Positions 25,306-33,660 of a stretch of DNA of 64,000 bases are shown piece by piece. The DNA is taken from assembly GCA_023450935.1 (NCBI GenBank), contig JAEXGH010000032.1, positions 62,001 to 126,000 of the forward strand, read 5' to 3'. The position numbers and the translations under genes are program-made. Positions within the stretch are counted from its first letter, which is position 1. The number at the start of each line of letters is the position of its first letter. The notes below the pieces were generated by a model. It had not been told where the DNA came from, made no database searches, and saw only the letters and a list, made by a program, of their open reading frames with translations. This stretch comes from Verrucomicrobiota bacterium (GTDB taxonomy: Bacteria; Verrucomicrobiota; Verrucomicrobiia; Opitutales; Intestinicryptomonadaceae).

Positions 25306-25971
25306 CTACATCGCCCGACGGTATTTCGACATCGGCACAATCAGCCGTTTGTTTTTCGGAATTGTGATTTTGTAGTTTTTGAAATTCATTTCGTTTTCAA
25401 TTTGCATTTGAAGCTCATAGGCGCGCTTGCGCAGGAGTTCAAGCTCCGCTTGACGCACTTTCAAACGCTCTATTTCGGCCTCGCGTTCGTCGAGCTGACG
25501 GCGCATTTTTTCAATGTCGGCACCCAGACTATGCGTTTTTTTGGCGTTTTTAAGCCAGGCGAGCGCCTTATTCGTTTCCGAAACCGATTTGGCAAGACGG
25601 TCGCGTTCGCGCACAAGTTCGTTTGTAGCCTTTTCCGCCGCCAGACGCGCGTCGGCCTCGCGCTCCAACTGGGCGTTCATCGACGCAACAAGCTCCTTTT
25701 GGGTCATTTCACTTTTGAGTTTTGCCTGCTCCAACATTTCGCGTGCCTGTCTGGCCTTCTCCGCGCTTTCCATTGCCTGCCTGTCTGCCAGCGCGCTGCG
25801 CTGTTGCGCCTGCTCGGCTTCGCGCTCCATTTTGGCGACCATTGACGCCGCCTTTTCTTCCGTTATAGCCGCCTGTCTGTGTTCACGCTGGTATTTTACA
25901 AAAAATACTAACGCCGTAAAAGACAACAGGCACACGGCGAAAATGAACAGTCGCTGAAAATCCCTAAACAT
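25306..25971 (-). CDS. Membrane-anchored coiled-coil protein, unknown function
   Basis: A 221-residue protein with one N-terminal membrane helix (about 8-27, FIFAVCLLSFTALVFFV), then a long Glu/Lys/Ala/Gln-rich coiled coil (about 35-190) and a basic tail ending KRLIVPMSKYRRAM. The start at MFRDFQRLF puts the helix at the N-terminus; the upstream in-frame ATG at 26148 would add 59 residues that overlap the divergent ApbE-like gene. I recognise no family. It could be an envelope or division scaffold. It is divergent from the ApbE-like gene with a 63-base gap. Confidence 0.75.
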   Translation of the reverse strand: MFRDFQRLFIFAVCLLSFTALVFFVKYQREHRQAAITEEKAASMVAKMEREAEQAQQRSALADRQAMESAEKARQAREMLEQAKLKSEMTQKELVASMNAQLEREADARLAAEKATNELVRERDRLAKSVSETNKALAWLKNAKKTHSLGADIEKMRRQLDEREAEIERLKVRQAELELLRKRAYELQMQIENEMNFKNYKITIPKNKRLIVPMSKYRRAM

Positions 25972-26034
25972 AGTTTGAGTCTCCACTAAAAAGCTTGATT
26001 TTGCAACCAAATTCGCCTCAATGATAGCAGATTT

Positions 26035-26874
26035 ATGGCAAAGCAAGAAAACGTTTTCGAATACGAATTTATGAACACGTCGCTGCGGATTGTTCTGCCG
26101 AACGCCTCCGAACACACCGCGCGCACAGTGGCATACGAATGCGAACATACTGTTTTGGAGATAGAGAACGCCCTGAGCATGTTTAAATACGGAGGCGACA
26201 TTTCCATGCTCAACAATGCGGAGGTGGGGGAAATATTAAAAATCGGCGAATACGCGCAGGAGTGTCTGCTTGCGGCATTCAAGGCGTGCGAAATGTCGAA
26301 GGGCGCGGTCGATGTCTGCATGGGCGAATTTTTCCTGAAGGCAAAAAACGTCCGCGAAATCGCAACGCCCGACACCCCGCGCCGCGGTAAATTCGCATTC
26401 GACACCGAAAACTATCTCGTCCAAAAGCTCGAAGGTGGAAAAATAGACTTGGGCTCAATCGGCAAGGGCTACGCGCTCGACAAACTCGACGACGTTTTTA
26501 CCCAATGGGACATACGCGACGCGTTCGTATCCTTCGGCGCAAGTTCTATTTTGGCATTGGGAAAAAACGCCGACGGCGAAGACTGGCCGATAAATTTGGG
26601 AGACAAATCCACCGACACAATCTCAAACGTATTCGCCGGCGCGTCTGGCAAATCGGTTTTGGGCGAACACATAATAGACTGCCGCACGGGGAAACTTCCA
26701 AAAAACCCGAAATTCAGGACGTGGGCGTTTTCCGGCAGCGGAGCAATCTCCGATGCAATGGCGACAGCATTTATGATTCTCGACATTCCCGATATCACCG
26801 AAATTTGCAGCCAATACGACATCACCGCCGCGGTGCAAATGACGGAAGATTCCGATATCGAATTTTTTGGCTGA
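26035..26874 (+). CDS. ApbE-like FAD:protein FMN transferase, short and without signal peptide
   Basis: ApbE enzymes move FMN from FAD onto a Thr or Ser of target proteins such as Rnf/Nqr subunits or fumarate reductases. This 279-residue version keeps the core motif DLGSIGKGYALDKL (near 137-150), HIIDCRTGK where most have HIIDPRTG, and SDAMATAF near the end, whose Asp and Thr are magnesium ligands. It lacks a signal peptide or lipobox and is shorter than the usual 310-350 residues, so it would act in the cytosol. No flavinylation target is seen nearby. Assignment is good; activity is less sure because of the changed CRTG motif. Confidence 0.78.
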   Translation: MAKQENVFEYEFMNTSLRIVLPNASEHTARTVAYECEHTVLEIENALSMFKYGGDISMLNNAEVGEILKIGEYAQECLLAAFKACEMSKGAVDVCMGEFFLKAKNVREIATPDTPRRGKFAFDTENYLVQKLEGGKIDLGSIGKGYALDKLDDVFTQWDIRDAFVSFGASSILALGKNADGEDWPINLGDKSTDTISNVFAGASGKSVLGEHIIDCRTGKLPKNPKFRTWAFSGSGAISDAMATAFMILDIPDITEICSQYDITAAVQMTEDSDIEFFG

Positions 26875-26966
26875 CGCGTTCCGTTTCCCTCAAATTTTCC
26901 GCTCAATCCTGCGCGCAAACAGCCTGCTACGCAATTCTTCGGCAAAGACGAAACTGCGGAGACAAC

Positions 26967-26996
26967 AAACGCCCGACAAACAGTCGGGCGTTTGGC
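26967..26996. terminator. Bidirectional terminator between the ApbE-like gene and the 27011 gene
   Basis: AAACGCCCGAC (26967-26977) pairs perfectly over 11 bases with GTCGGGCGTTT (26983-26993) around a five-base loop. It sits between two convergent genes. T tracts on either side are short. Confidence 0.8.
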
Positions 26997-27010
26997 TTGA
27001 ATACACCGAA

Positions 27011-27583
27011 TTATTTGCCCGCTTCTGCCAATATCTTTTTGGCAAAGCCGGAAGCCGCGGCATATTGGGCTTTCGCCTTTAACGCCTCGCTCTGTGCCGA
27101 AACAAGCTTCGAACACGCGGAATCATACGCCGACTTCACGCCTTCAAAATACCGCTGGTCTTGGTAGTTGTCGCCGGGGTTGCCCAATACCGCAAAATTG
27201 GTTTTCTCGATAATCTCCGCTATTTTCGGGTTGGGGGTAATCGGCGTTTTCAGACTTGCCGACAAGTCGGCGGCGAACAGCGCTGCAACGGCTTCGCTCT
27301 TGGAAAAATCGGACTTCAGACGTTCGAATTCGAACTTTGCACGCTCTGTTTTATAGCTTAAAAGGCGCGCGTCGGACACGAGCCGATGGGCGGACGAATT
27401 GAGAGATTTTGCTTCAGAATACGCGGCTTTCAGAATCGAAAAAAGCGCGTCGGTTGAGTCAACCGCGCTTTGAAATGAATCCGACAGCGAAACAACGTCG
27501 GACACGGATTTCCGGGGTTGCGCAACTCCTGCAGTTGCGGCGACTGACGCCGCCATAAAATAAAGGAGAATCTGTTTTTTCAT
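27011..27583 (-). CDS. Secreted helical protein, unknown function
   Basis: A 190-residue exported protein. MKKQILLYFMAASVAATAGVAQ is a clear signal peptide when started at 27583; the ATG at 27661 would bury it. The mature part is rich in Ala, Ser, Lys and Glu and reads as long helices, with few aromatics. No motif or family recognised. On the reverse strand a TATAAT (27612-27617) lies about 30 bases upstream of the ATG, but no good -35 is seen. It is divergent from tRNA-His and convergent with the ApbE-like gene. Confidence 0.75.
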   Translation of the reverse strand: MKKQILLYFMAASVAATAGVAQPRKSVSDVVSLSDSFQSAVDSTDALFSILKAAYSEAKSLNSSAHRLVSDARLLSYKTERAKFEFERLKSDFSKSEAVAALFAADLSASLKTPITPNPKIAEIIEKTNFAVLGNPGDNYQDQRYFEGVKSAYDSACSKLVSAQSEALKAKAQYAAASGFAKKILAEAGK

Positions 27584-27669
27584 ACTTTTTGAGAATTGAG
27601 TTGGCGTGAATATTATATGCGGACAACCCAATGGCAAAAAACGGAAAACGTAAAAAAACAAAAATATGT

Positions 27670-27698
27670 TTGACAGAGACAGTAAAACGTGAATTAAT
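27670..27698 (+). promoter_or_regulatory. Candidate tRNA-His promoter
   Basis: A perfect TTGACA (27670-27675) is followed after 17 bases by ATTAAT (27693-27698), 16 bases before the tRNA. This is the best-spaced consensus promoter in the window. Confidence 0.6.
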
Positions 27699-27714
27699 GC
27701 GAGACTTTAAAGTT

Positions 27715-27792
27715 GGTGGCAGTAGCTCAGTTGGTTAGAGCATCGGATTGTGGTTCCGAGGGTCGTGGGTTCGAGTCCCATTTGCCACCCCA
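27715..27792 (+). tRNA. tRNA-His (anticodon GTG)
   Basis: A full cloverleaf: acceptor GTGGCAG pairing with TTGCCAC (one G-T), D stem GCTC/GAGC, anticodon loop with GTG after ATT, and T loop TTCGAGT. An extra G (27715) faces C73 (27789), the identity element of histidine tRNA. The CCA end (27790-27792) is encoded. Confidence 0.97.
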
Positions 27793-27798
27793 ACTTTT

Positions 27799-27832
27799 AG
27801 CCCGCATTCCGACAAGGTTTGCGGGCTTTTTA
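27799..27832 (+). terminator. tRNA-His terminator
   Basis: AGCCCGCA (27799-27806) pairs perfectly with TGCGGGCT (27820-27827), followed by a T run, seven bases after the tRNA. Confidence 0.9.
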
Positions 27833-27873
27833 TATGAAAATACAGATGGTTGACGGGGGTTGTCGTTTTTTAT

Positions 27874-28323
27874 CTATTTACAATCATTTCCTTTGATCCT
27901 GTCGTCGTAGAGTGTTTTCAGCCTAAAATCCTGCGGCATAAACCTCCAGCCATTGCGCCGTATGTAACCGTGCCAGAACCTACGCATGCGGCGATTGACG
28001 GCGATGCGGCACTCCAGATTTTGTGCGTTTTGACTGTTTTTCCGTCGCGATAGGCAACCCGCGGAAACTTGCGCTTGTCGGGCCCATGAATGGACTTGAT
28101 TGCGTGCGTGCGTTGGTTTATGAGTTCGTCGTTTGCGTCTTCGTCGTAGATTGGCAAGTCTCCGCGTTCAAGCCCTACGCATTTGATTCCGCGAACAGAG
28201 CTATCAGACACGCCCGTTGACCGGCGTCGAATACCGTTGTCTGTCTCCGCACCCGCAAAGAGCCATTCCCGAAACTGCGAACACCACGTCCTGTAAAAAT
28301 TCCCTCCTTGTGAACATAGACAT
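27874..28323 (-). pseudogene. Decayed gene with Tat/lipoprotein-type signal, interrupted by two frame changes
   Basis: On the reverse strand an ATG at 28323 opens MSMFTRREFLQDVVFAVSG followed by MALCGCGD, a twin-arginine-like signal with a lipobox. The frame stops at TGA (28204-28206). A protein-like stretch continues in another frame (VSDSSVRGIKCVGLERGD, then IYDEDANDELINQ, KRKFPRVAYRDGK). The first frame then returns with RRFWHGYIRRNGWRF and PQDFRLKTLYDDR, up to a stop at 27874. The simplest reading is a gene of about 150 codons broken by two compensating shifts. I do not recognise the product. The gap 27833-28536 also contains the tandem repeat at 28371. Confidence 0.45.
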
Positions 28324-28370
28324 ATCTTTACAAGTGAAATGGCGTTTGTAAAATTCAAAAAAATATCGTG

Positions 28371-28529
28371 GGCCGCCGCGTATACCTCACTTGCACACGC
28401 AACACTTCAGCAAAGACAAAGGCGTATTGGCTGCGCCAATCGCCGCCACGTATACCTCACTTGCACGCAACACTTCAGCAAAGACAAAGGCGTATTGGCT
28501 GCGCCAATCGCCGCCACTTACCGAAAGTT
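28371..28529. repeat. Two tandem copies plus one end of the hairpin intergenic repeat
   Basis: Unit 1 (28371-28440, 70 bases) and unit 2 (28441-28508, 68 bases) are nearly identical, differing by a few bases and a two-base insertion. A 21-base partial end follows (28509-28529). Each unit has a hairpin (28421-28444 and 28489-28512): ATTGGC paired with GCCAAT, extended by GGCG/CGCC with one bulged base. Read on the reverse strand, the start CTTTCGGTAAGTGGCGG matches the blocks at 16202-16385. It lies directly after the galM stop codon, so the right-hand hairpin would be in the galM 3' end. Confidence 0.8.
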
Positions 28530-28536
28530 AAAATAT

Positions 28537-29565
28537 TTAGGAGTGGGAATAGGTGGCAAACTTGTAGATTGTGGTGGAAGCGTAGGTTTCGTCGGGATAT
28601 AAATCGACAGACGGGAAGTGCGGCTTGTTGGCGGCGTCAGGCCAGCTTTGCGTTTCCAAAGCAAGCCCAGCATACTTGCCGTATGCCGTCCCCTTTTTGC
28701 CCGTGGGAATGTTTAAAAATGTTCCCGAATAGAATTGGACGCCGCTTTCGGTGGTGTAGACTTCCATTATCCTACCCGATTTGCGCTCGTAAACGAGCGC
28801 GGCTCGCACCATGTTGGAATCGCCGTTTTGGAGAACGAAGTTGTGGTCGTAGCCGCCGCCTACGATGGCAATGTGCGGGTCGCCCGAAGAAATGCCGTCG
28901 CCTACGCGCGTTAATCTGCGCAAATCAAGAGCCGTGTTTTTGACCGACAACACTTCGCCCGTGGTAATCATATTGGAGGAAACGGGCGTAAAATAGTCGG
29001 CGAAAATTCTGATTTCGTGGTCGAGAATGTCTGGCGACTTCCCCGCCGACAGATTGAAATACGAGTGGTTCGTAAGCGCGCACAAAGTGGGCTTGTCGGT
29101 GTTGGCAACGTAGTCTATCTCGAGCGAACAGTCCTCGGTGAGCTTGTATGTTATGGAAATGTCGAGATTTCCGGGGAAGCCGTTTTGCATGTCGGGCGAA
29201 AGCAGGTGAAGGCGGACCCCCTTCCAGTAGTCGCCCGAACATTCGCACATGTCCCAGAACATTTCCGAAAGCGATTTTGCGCCGCCGTGGAGCGTGTTTT
29301 TGCGCGCCGTTTCGTTGCAGTTGAAGCGGTAGAGTTTGCCGTCTATCTTAGCCTTCGCGCCCGCTATTCTGTTGCATACGCGCCCCGCCACAACGCCCAG
29401 ATAGCCCGCCGCTCCGAGATATTCTTCGGGTTTGTCGTGCCCCAGAACGATGTCGCCCATTCTGCCGTAGGCGTCGGGGACGAGCAGCCGCTTGATTGCC
29501 GCGCCGTAGTTGCAGACCTCAAGCTCGAGGCCTCCGTTTTTGATTACAATGGTTTTGAAATCCAT
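28537..29565 (-). CDS. galM: Aldose 1-epimerase (galactose mutarotase)
   Basis: This cytosolic enzyme interconverts alpha and beta anomers of galactose or glucose. The 342-residue protein keeps the mutarotase motifs: GRVCNRI, the catalytic histidine in TNHSYFNL, the first histidine in NTLHGG, the aspartate of GGGYDHNFVL and the catalytic glutamate in LETQSWPDA. Length is normal and there is no signal peptide. The ATG follows the RNase Y stop codon by two bases, so the two are probably co-transcribed. No other Leloir-pathway gene is in the window. Confidence 0.95.
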   Translation of the reverse strand: MDFKTIVIKNGGLELEVCNYGAAIKRLLVPDAYGRMGDIVLGHDKPEEYLGAAGYLGVVAGRVCNRIAGAKAKIDGKLYRFNCNETARKNTLHGGAKSLSEMFWDMCECSGDYWKGVRLHLLSPDMQNGFPGNLDISITYKLTEDCSLEIDYVANTDKPTLCALTNHSYFNLSAGKSPDILDHEIRIFADYFTPVSSNMITTGEVLSVKNTALDLRRLTRVGDGISSGDPHIAIVGGGYDHNFVLQNGDSNMVRAALVYERKSGRIMEVYTTESGVQFYSGTFLNIPTGKKGTAYGKYAGLALETQSWPDAANKPHFPSVDLYPDETYASTTIYKFATYSHS

Positions 29566-29567
29566 GG

Positions 29568-31106
29568 TTATGCCTTCGTTGTTTCCGTCCAGCGGCGTTC
29601 GCGGACGAGCGTTATTTTGATTGGGATAGAACTTGAAATTGTGGCGTCGATTTTGTCGCGTATTTTCGCAATCATATCCTGCGCACCGATATCGTCAACT
29701 ACTTCGGGGGAGACAATCACGCGAAGCTCCTTGCCGGCCTGCAATACATACGCGCTGGCGACTCCCTCGAAGCCCTCCGCCAGAGCCTCCAAACTTTTCA
29801 CGCGCCTTATGTAGCCCTCGGTAGCCTCCATTCGCGCACCCACGCGAGTTGCGGAAATGGAGTCGGCAATGCGCACTACGGTTGCGTAAATGCTTTCCGC
29901 GGGAACTTCGTCGTGGTGGGATTCGACCGCATTTACAACCACGAAAGACTCGCCCGCCCTGCGCAAAAGCTCCGCCCCCGCGCGCGCGTGCGACATATCG
30001 GAGTTTGCCGAAGCCTTGCCGATGTCGTGGAAAAGCCCCGCCCTGCGCGCAATGTCGGCGTCGCATCCGAGTTCCGCGGCAATGAGCGAAGAGAGCTTTG
30101 CAACCTCCACGGAATGCTCAAGCGTATCCTGATTCAGCGACAGGTGAAGCGACAGTTTTCCCAACGCCGAGAGTATTTCCTCCGGAACGGAAAGAAGCCC
30201 GAGCGATTCCGCCGTTTCCTCGCCCAAAGAAAGCATATTCTGCGAAATTTTCTCTCTGGCGGCGGCTACCGACTGTTCAATAGTTGCGGGCGTGATGCGT
30301 CCGTCCGCCACGAGAGATTCAAGAGCGATTTTTGCGATTGCCCTGCGTGTGGGATTGAACGACGAAATCATTACGGTGTCGGGCGAGTCGTCTATCACGA
30401 GGGTTGTCGCCGTTTCGGCTTCGAACGAGCGTATGTTGCGCCCCTCCTTGCCGATGAGCCTTCCTTTCATGGACTCTTCCGGAATTGCCACGACAGTCGC
30501 CGTTGCCGACTGCGGCATTTGCGAAGAAAGCCTCTGCATTGCGTCGGTGAGGATTCGGCGCGCGGAGGTGTCGATTTCTCGCTTCGATTTTTCCAAGAGC
30601 TCGCGCTTGTAGGGAGCGAGAATCTCGTCGCATTTTTTGGCTATTTCGCGCCTGGCGTCGCGCTCTGCGGCGGCGGCGTCAACCGTGGCGACCGACGAGA
30701 GCTTCGAGATGTATTCGTCGCGCAGAGTTGAAAGCGATTTATTCAGTTTTTCAAACGACACCTTTTCCGCCTGCGCCCTGCTTTTTTCGAACTTTGCGTT
30801 TTCAAGCTCAACCGTTATTTCGGCGAGTTTTTCGTCCTGCTCGTGCTTGGCCTTTTTTGCAAGCAGAAGCATTTCCTCGTATTCGGCCTTTATTTCGAGC
30901 TCGCTTTCCTTGAGAACCATTTTCAACTGGTTCTGTTTTTCCTCGTAATTGAGGCGTTCCTGAGTCCTGATTGACTCGGCGTTCGCCTCCATTTTGCTTT
31001 TGAGGTTGTTTACACGCACAAAAAGCGTAACGCACTCGGCAAACAGGCACATTGCAAGCAGGCCGAGTATTACGGCGTTCCAGTCAATATCCGAAAACAA
31101 CGACAT
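29568..31106 (-). CDS. rny: Ribonuclease Y
   Basis: A membrane-anchored endoribonuclease that starts mRNA decay. The 512-residue protein has one N-terminal membrane helix (about 8-28), a long coiled coil (about 35-150), the KH RNA-binding domain with KGRLIGKEGRNIRSFE near 215-230, and the HD metal-dependent domain with LFHDIGKA near 350, plus SHHDEVP. The domain order and length match RNase Y. It lies three bases downstream of the ABC permease stop and two bases before galM, an unusual neighbourhood for this gene. Confidence 0.96.
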   Translation of the reverse strand: MSLFSDIDWNAVILGLLAMCLFAECVTLFVRVNNLKSKMEANAESIRTQERLNYEEKQNQLKMVLKESELEIKAEYEEMLLLAKKAKHEQDEKLAEITVELENAKFEKSRAQAEKVSFEKLNKSLSTLRDEYISKLSSVATVDAAAAERDARREIAKKCDEILAPYKRELLEKSKREIDTSARRILTDAMQRLSSQMPQSATATVVAIPEESMKGRLIGKEGRNIRSFEAETATTLVIDDSPDTVMISSFNPTRRAIAKIALESLVADGRITPATIEQSVAAAREKISQNMLSLGEETAESLGLLSVPEEILSALGKLSLHLSLNQDTLEHSVEVAKLSSLIAAELGCDADIARRAGLFHDIGKASANSDMSHARAGAELLRRAGESFVVVNAVESHHDEVPAESIYATVVRIADSISATRVGARMEATEGYIRRVKSLEALAEGFEGVASAYVLQAGKELRVIVSPEVVDDIGAQDMIAKIRDKIDATISSSIPIKITLVRERRWTETTKA

Positions 31107-31109
31107 ACA

Positions 31110-31892
31110 CTATTCTTTCGATATTCCCCACTTTTTCCTGAGGCTGTTTTCAAGCGGCGAGAACAACGCCTTGTCAACCGCCAAACCGATTAAAATCACC
31201 GTGAACATCACGCCCATTACCTGATTCATATCGAGCAATTCGCGGCCGTAGTGCAGCAACTGGCCCAGCCCGAACCCGGTAAGAATCGTAACGTAGATTT
31301 CCGCAGCCATAAGCGAACGCCACGCGAACGCCCAACCCTGCTTCATTCCGCCCAAAATACTCGGAAACGAAGCGGGTAAAACGACGTGAATCCAAGTGTG
31401 CATTCCCTTTGAACCCATCGTGCTTGCCGCGCGCAGGTAAATCGGCGGAATGTTTTTTACGCCGTGGATTGTCGCCAAAATCATCGACCACACCGTTCCC
31501 ATTACCACGACAAACAGCATCGCCGTTTCGGTCTGCCCGAACCACATAATCGCAAGCGGAACCCAGCAGACACTCGGCAACGCCTGCAGACCGAGCGCGA
31601 GAACGCCGAGGGTATCGTTGCACACATTGAAGCGCGCGCACAACATGCCCGCGGGGATACCCGCCGCAACGCCTATGGCGTAGCCTACAAGCAGACGCCT
31701 CATTGTAACGACTATCGCGCTCGGCAAAGACATATCGCAAATTGCCGTTTTCAGATAACCGGCAACGTCGCTCGGGGCGGGCAGATTGTGTTTCAGCATT
31801 CCGTATCCGCCCACGCAAATCTGCCAGACCGCCAGCAAGACTACAAACACACAGACCGAAACCGCCACGCGCAAAAACTTTTCCCTGCTCAT
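31110..31892 (-). CDS. ABC transporter permease, SsuC/TauC/NrtB type
   Basis: The membrane subunit of an importer for sulfonates, taurine, nitrate or a related small anion. 260 residues with six expected helices and the BPD_transp_1 signature including MGSKGMHTWIHVVLPASFPSI (positions near 155-175), where the coupling helix contacts the ATPase. The start overlaps the ATPase stop by four bases. The substrate cannot be told from sequence. Confidence 0.92.
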   Translation of the reverse strand: MSREKFLRVAVSVCVFVVLLAVWQICVGGYGMLKHNLPAPSDVAGYLKTAICDMSLPSAIVVTMRRLLVGYAIGVAAGIPAGMLCARFNVCNDTLGVLALGLQALPSVCWVPLAIMWFGQTETAMLFVVVMGTVWSMILATIHGVKNIPPIYLRAASTMGSKGMHTWIHVVLPASFPSILGGMKQGWAFAWRSLMAAEIYVTILTGFGLGQLLHYGRELLDMNQVMGVMFTVILIGLAVDKALFSPLENSLRKKWGISKE

Positions 31893-32689
31893 TCTGCAAC
31901 CGCCTTTCCGAGGTTGTGCTTGAGTGCCGAAGTTATTTTGAGCGCGTCGGCGGTCAAAGCGGGGTCGTTGATGTCGCGCGGACGCGGCAGGTTGATGTCG
32001 AACGTCTCCACTATCATTCCGGGGTGCGGGGAGAACAGAACAACCCTGTCGCCCAGACAGACAGCCTCGCGGATATTGTGTGTTACGAACATAATGGTCT
32101 TTTTGCGTTTTTGCCAGATGTCTTGAATTTCGCCGTAAAGCTGCTCGCGAGTAAGGGCGTCGAGCGCGCCGAAAGTTTCGTCCATAAGCAGAATTCTCGG
32201 GTTGGGCGCAAGGGAGCGGGCAAGGGCGACGCGCTGGCGCATTCCGCCCGAAAGCTCGTGAATGGACGCTTTTGCAAACTTGTCAAGTCCCACCAAATAC
32301 AGGTAGAATTTTGCGACTTCCCTGCGTTCCGGGTCGGTCAAATTCGGCTTGAGCTTCAGCCCGAACATAACGTTGTCTATTACATTCAGCCACGGGAAAA
32401 GCGCATGCTCCTGAAACATAACCATTCTGTCGCGGCCGGGGCCCACGACGGGGTCGGAATCGACGAGGATTTCGCCCGAATCGGGCTTGTCCAAGCCCGC
32501 CACGAGGTTCAGCAGCGTCGATTTCCCGCAACCGCTCGGGCCCACCAAACAGACAAATTCGCCCTCGTTTATGTCCATACTGACGTTTTTCAACGCCTGC
32601 ACCTTGCCCTGCGCGGAATCAAAAGCCTTCGATACGTTTTTTACCGAAAGCTTTGCCGTGATGTTTTCAAGTTCTTTGTGTAAACTCAT
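31889..32689 (-). CDS. ABC transporter ATPase, SsuB/TauB/NrtD type
   Basis: A 266-residue cytosolic nucleotide-binding subunit. Walker A is GPSGCGKST, the Q loop is MFQEHALFPW, the signature is LSGGMRQR, Walker B is ILLMDETFGALD, and the H loop is VTHN. The ETFGALD and EHALFPW forms are typical of the nitrate/sulfonate/taurine group. It overlaps the binding-protein gene before it and the permease after it by four bases each (ATGA), a fully coupled trio. Confidence 0.94.
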   Translation of the reverse strand: MSLHKELENITAKLSVKNVSKAFDSAQGKVQALKNVSMDINEGEFVCLVGPSGCGKSTLLNLVAGLDKPDSGEILVDSDPVVGPGRDRMVMFQEHALFPWLNVIDNVMFGLKLKPNLTDPERREVAKFYLYLVGLDKFAKASIHELSGGMRQRVALARSLAPNPRILLMDETFGALDALTREQLYGEIQDIWQKRKKTIMFVTHNIREAVCLGDRVVLFSPHPGMIVETFDINLPRPRDINDPALTADALKITSALKHNLGKAVAE

Positions 32690-33660
32690 TTATAAAAAAG
32701 ATTTTTTATATCAATCCTGTGTTTGAGAAGCCCGCATTTAAACGCGCTGTCTACAAAATCCTGCAAGCTTTTTTCGTTTGCAACGGAAGTGAACGTTATA
32801 CGCGGCCAAGCCTTTTTGACAAGCTCCATCTGAATGCGTCCGCCTGTCAACGTCTGCAATTCGGCGTGGGCAAGCTTTTGCGCCTCTTCGGGATTTTTGT
32901 TTATCCAGTCGGTGAGTTCGCGCTGGGCGTCGATAAGTTTTTTGACAAGTTCGGGGCGTTCTTTGATTATTTTCACGCCCGCAACCAAGACGGTAGTTAC
33001 GGTGTCTTTTTGCTCGAGATAGATTTTGCCGTCCGCCTCTTCGAGCAGACGAGTAACCCACGGTTCGACAGTCCAAACGGCGTCCAGCGCGCCGCGGCGG
33101 AAAAGCCCGAGCTGTTCGGGATTGGGAGTCGCGATCACGAACGCGTCGCCGCCCGTAAGCGTCACATTTACGCCGTTTTCAACAAGCCACGCCCTGCAGG
33201 CTACGTCCTGAGTGTTGCCCAGCTGCGGCGTGCCTATGCGCTTGCCCTTGAAATCAGAGGGCTTTGTTATGCCCTTCGAGGGGTTCACCACCAAAGACGC
33301 CCCGCCGTCGGCTGAGCCTGCAATTACGCGGATATCCTCGCCGCCCGTCCGCGCAAATGCGTTGATTGCCGGACTGGGGCCCACGAAAGTAACGTCAACC
33401 GCACCGGAAAGCAGCGATTCCATCGCGCTCGGCCCCGCATTGAACAACGCCCATTCAAGCTTCACATCGCCTCCTATGCGCTGTTCGAACCAGCCTTTGC
33501 CCTGTCTCGAAAGTTGGTGCGCAACGAGTGCCTGCGCGTGGGAAATGTTCGGGAAGTGCCCGATTCTGAGGACGGGCTTAGTTTGGGCGTCGGAACAACC
33601 GCCAAGCAAGGCAGCCGACACTGCCGCCGCAAAAACGGCAATCTGGTATTTGATTTTCAT
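32686..33660 (-). CDS. ABC transporter substrate-binding lipoprotein, SsuA/TauA/NrtA type
   Basis: A 324-residue binding protein with lipoprotein signal MKIKYQIAVFAAAVSAALLGGC. The mature part is the NMT1/THI5-like fold: RIGHFPNISHAQALVA at the start, then DVTFVGPSPAINAF and GKRIGTPQLGNTQDVACR. The last two are the ligand-contacting segments of sulfonate and nitrate binders. I start at 33660 rather than the ATG at 33672, since MKIKY begins the signal. It leads the importer operon that continues into rny and galM. Confidence 0.92.
   Translation of the reverse strand: MKIKYQIAVFAAAVSAALLGGCSDAQTKPVLRIGHFPNISHAQALVAHQLSRQGKGWFEQRIGGDVKLEWALFNAGPSAMESLLSGAVDVTFVGPSPAINAFARTGGEDIRVIAGSADGGASLVVNPSKGITKPSDFKGKRIGTPQLGNTQDVACRAWLVENGVNVTLTGGDAFVIATPNPEQLGLFRRGALDAVWTVEPWVTRLLEEADGKIYLEQKDTVTTVLVAGVKIIKERPELVKKLIDAQRELTDWINKNPEEAQKLAHAELQTLTGGRIQMELVKKAWPRITFTSVANEKSLQDFVDSAFKCGLLKHRIDIKNLFYK

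Noticed and set aside
28371..28529. Possible CRISPR array
   Set aside because: The units are 68-70 bases, directly adjacent and lack variable spacers; no cas genes are present.
28339..28943. Plus-strand frames through the tandem repeat
   Set aside because: They translate the repeat and then run antisense to galM; no ribosome site or family is seen.
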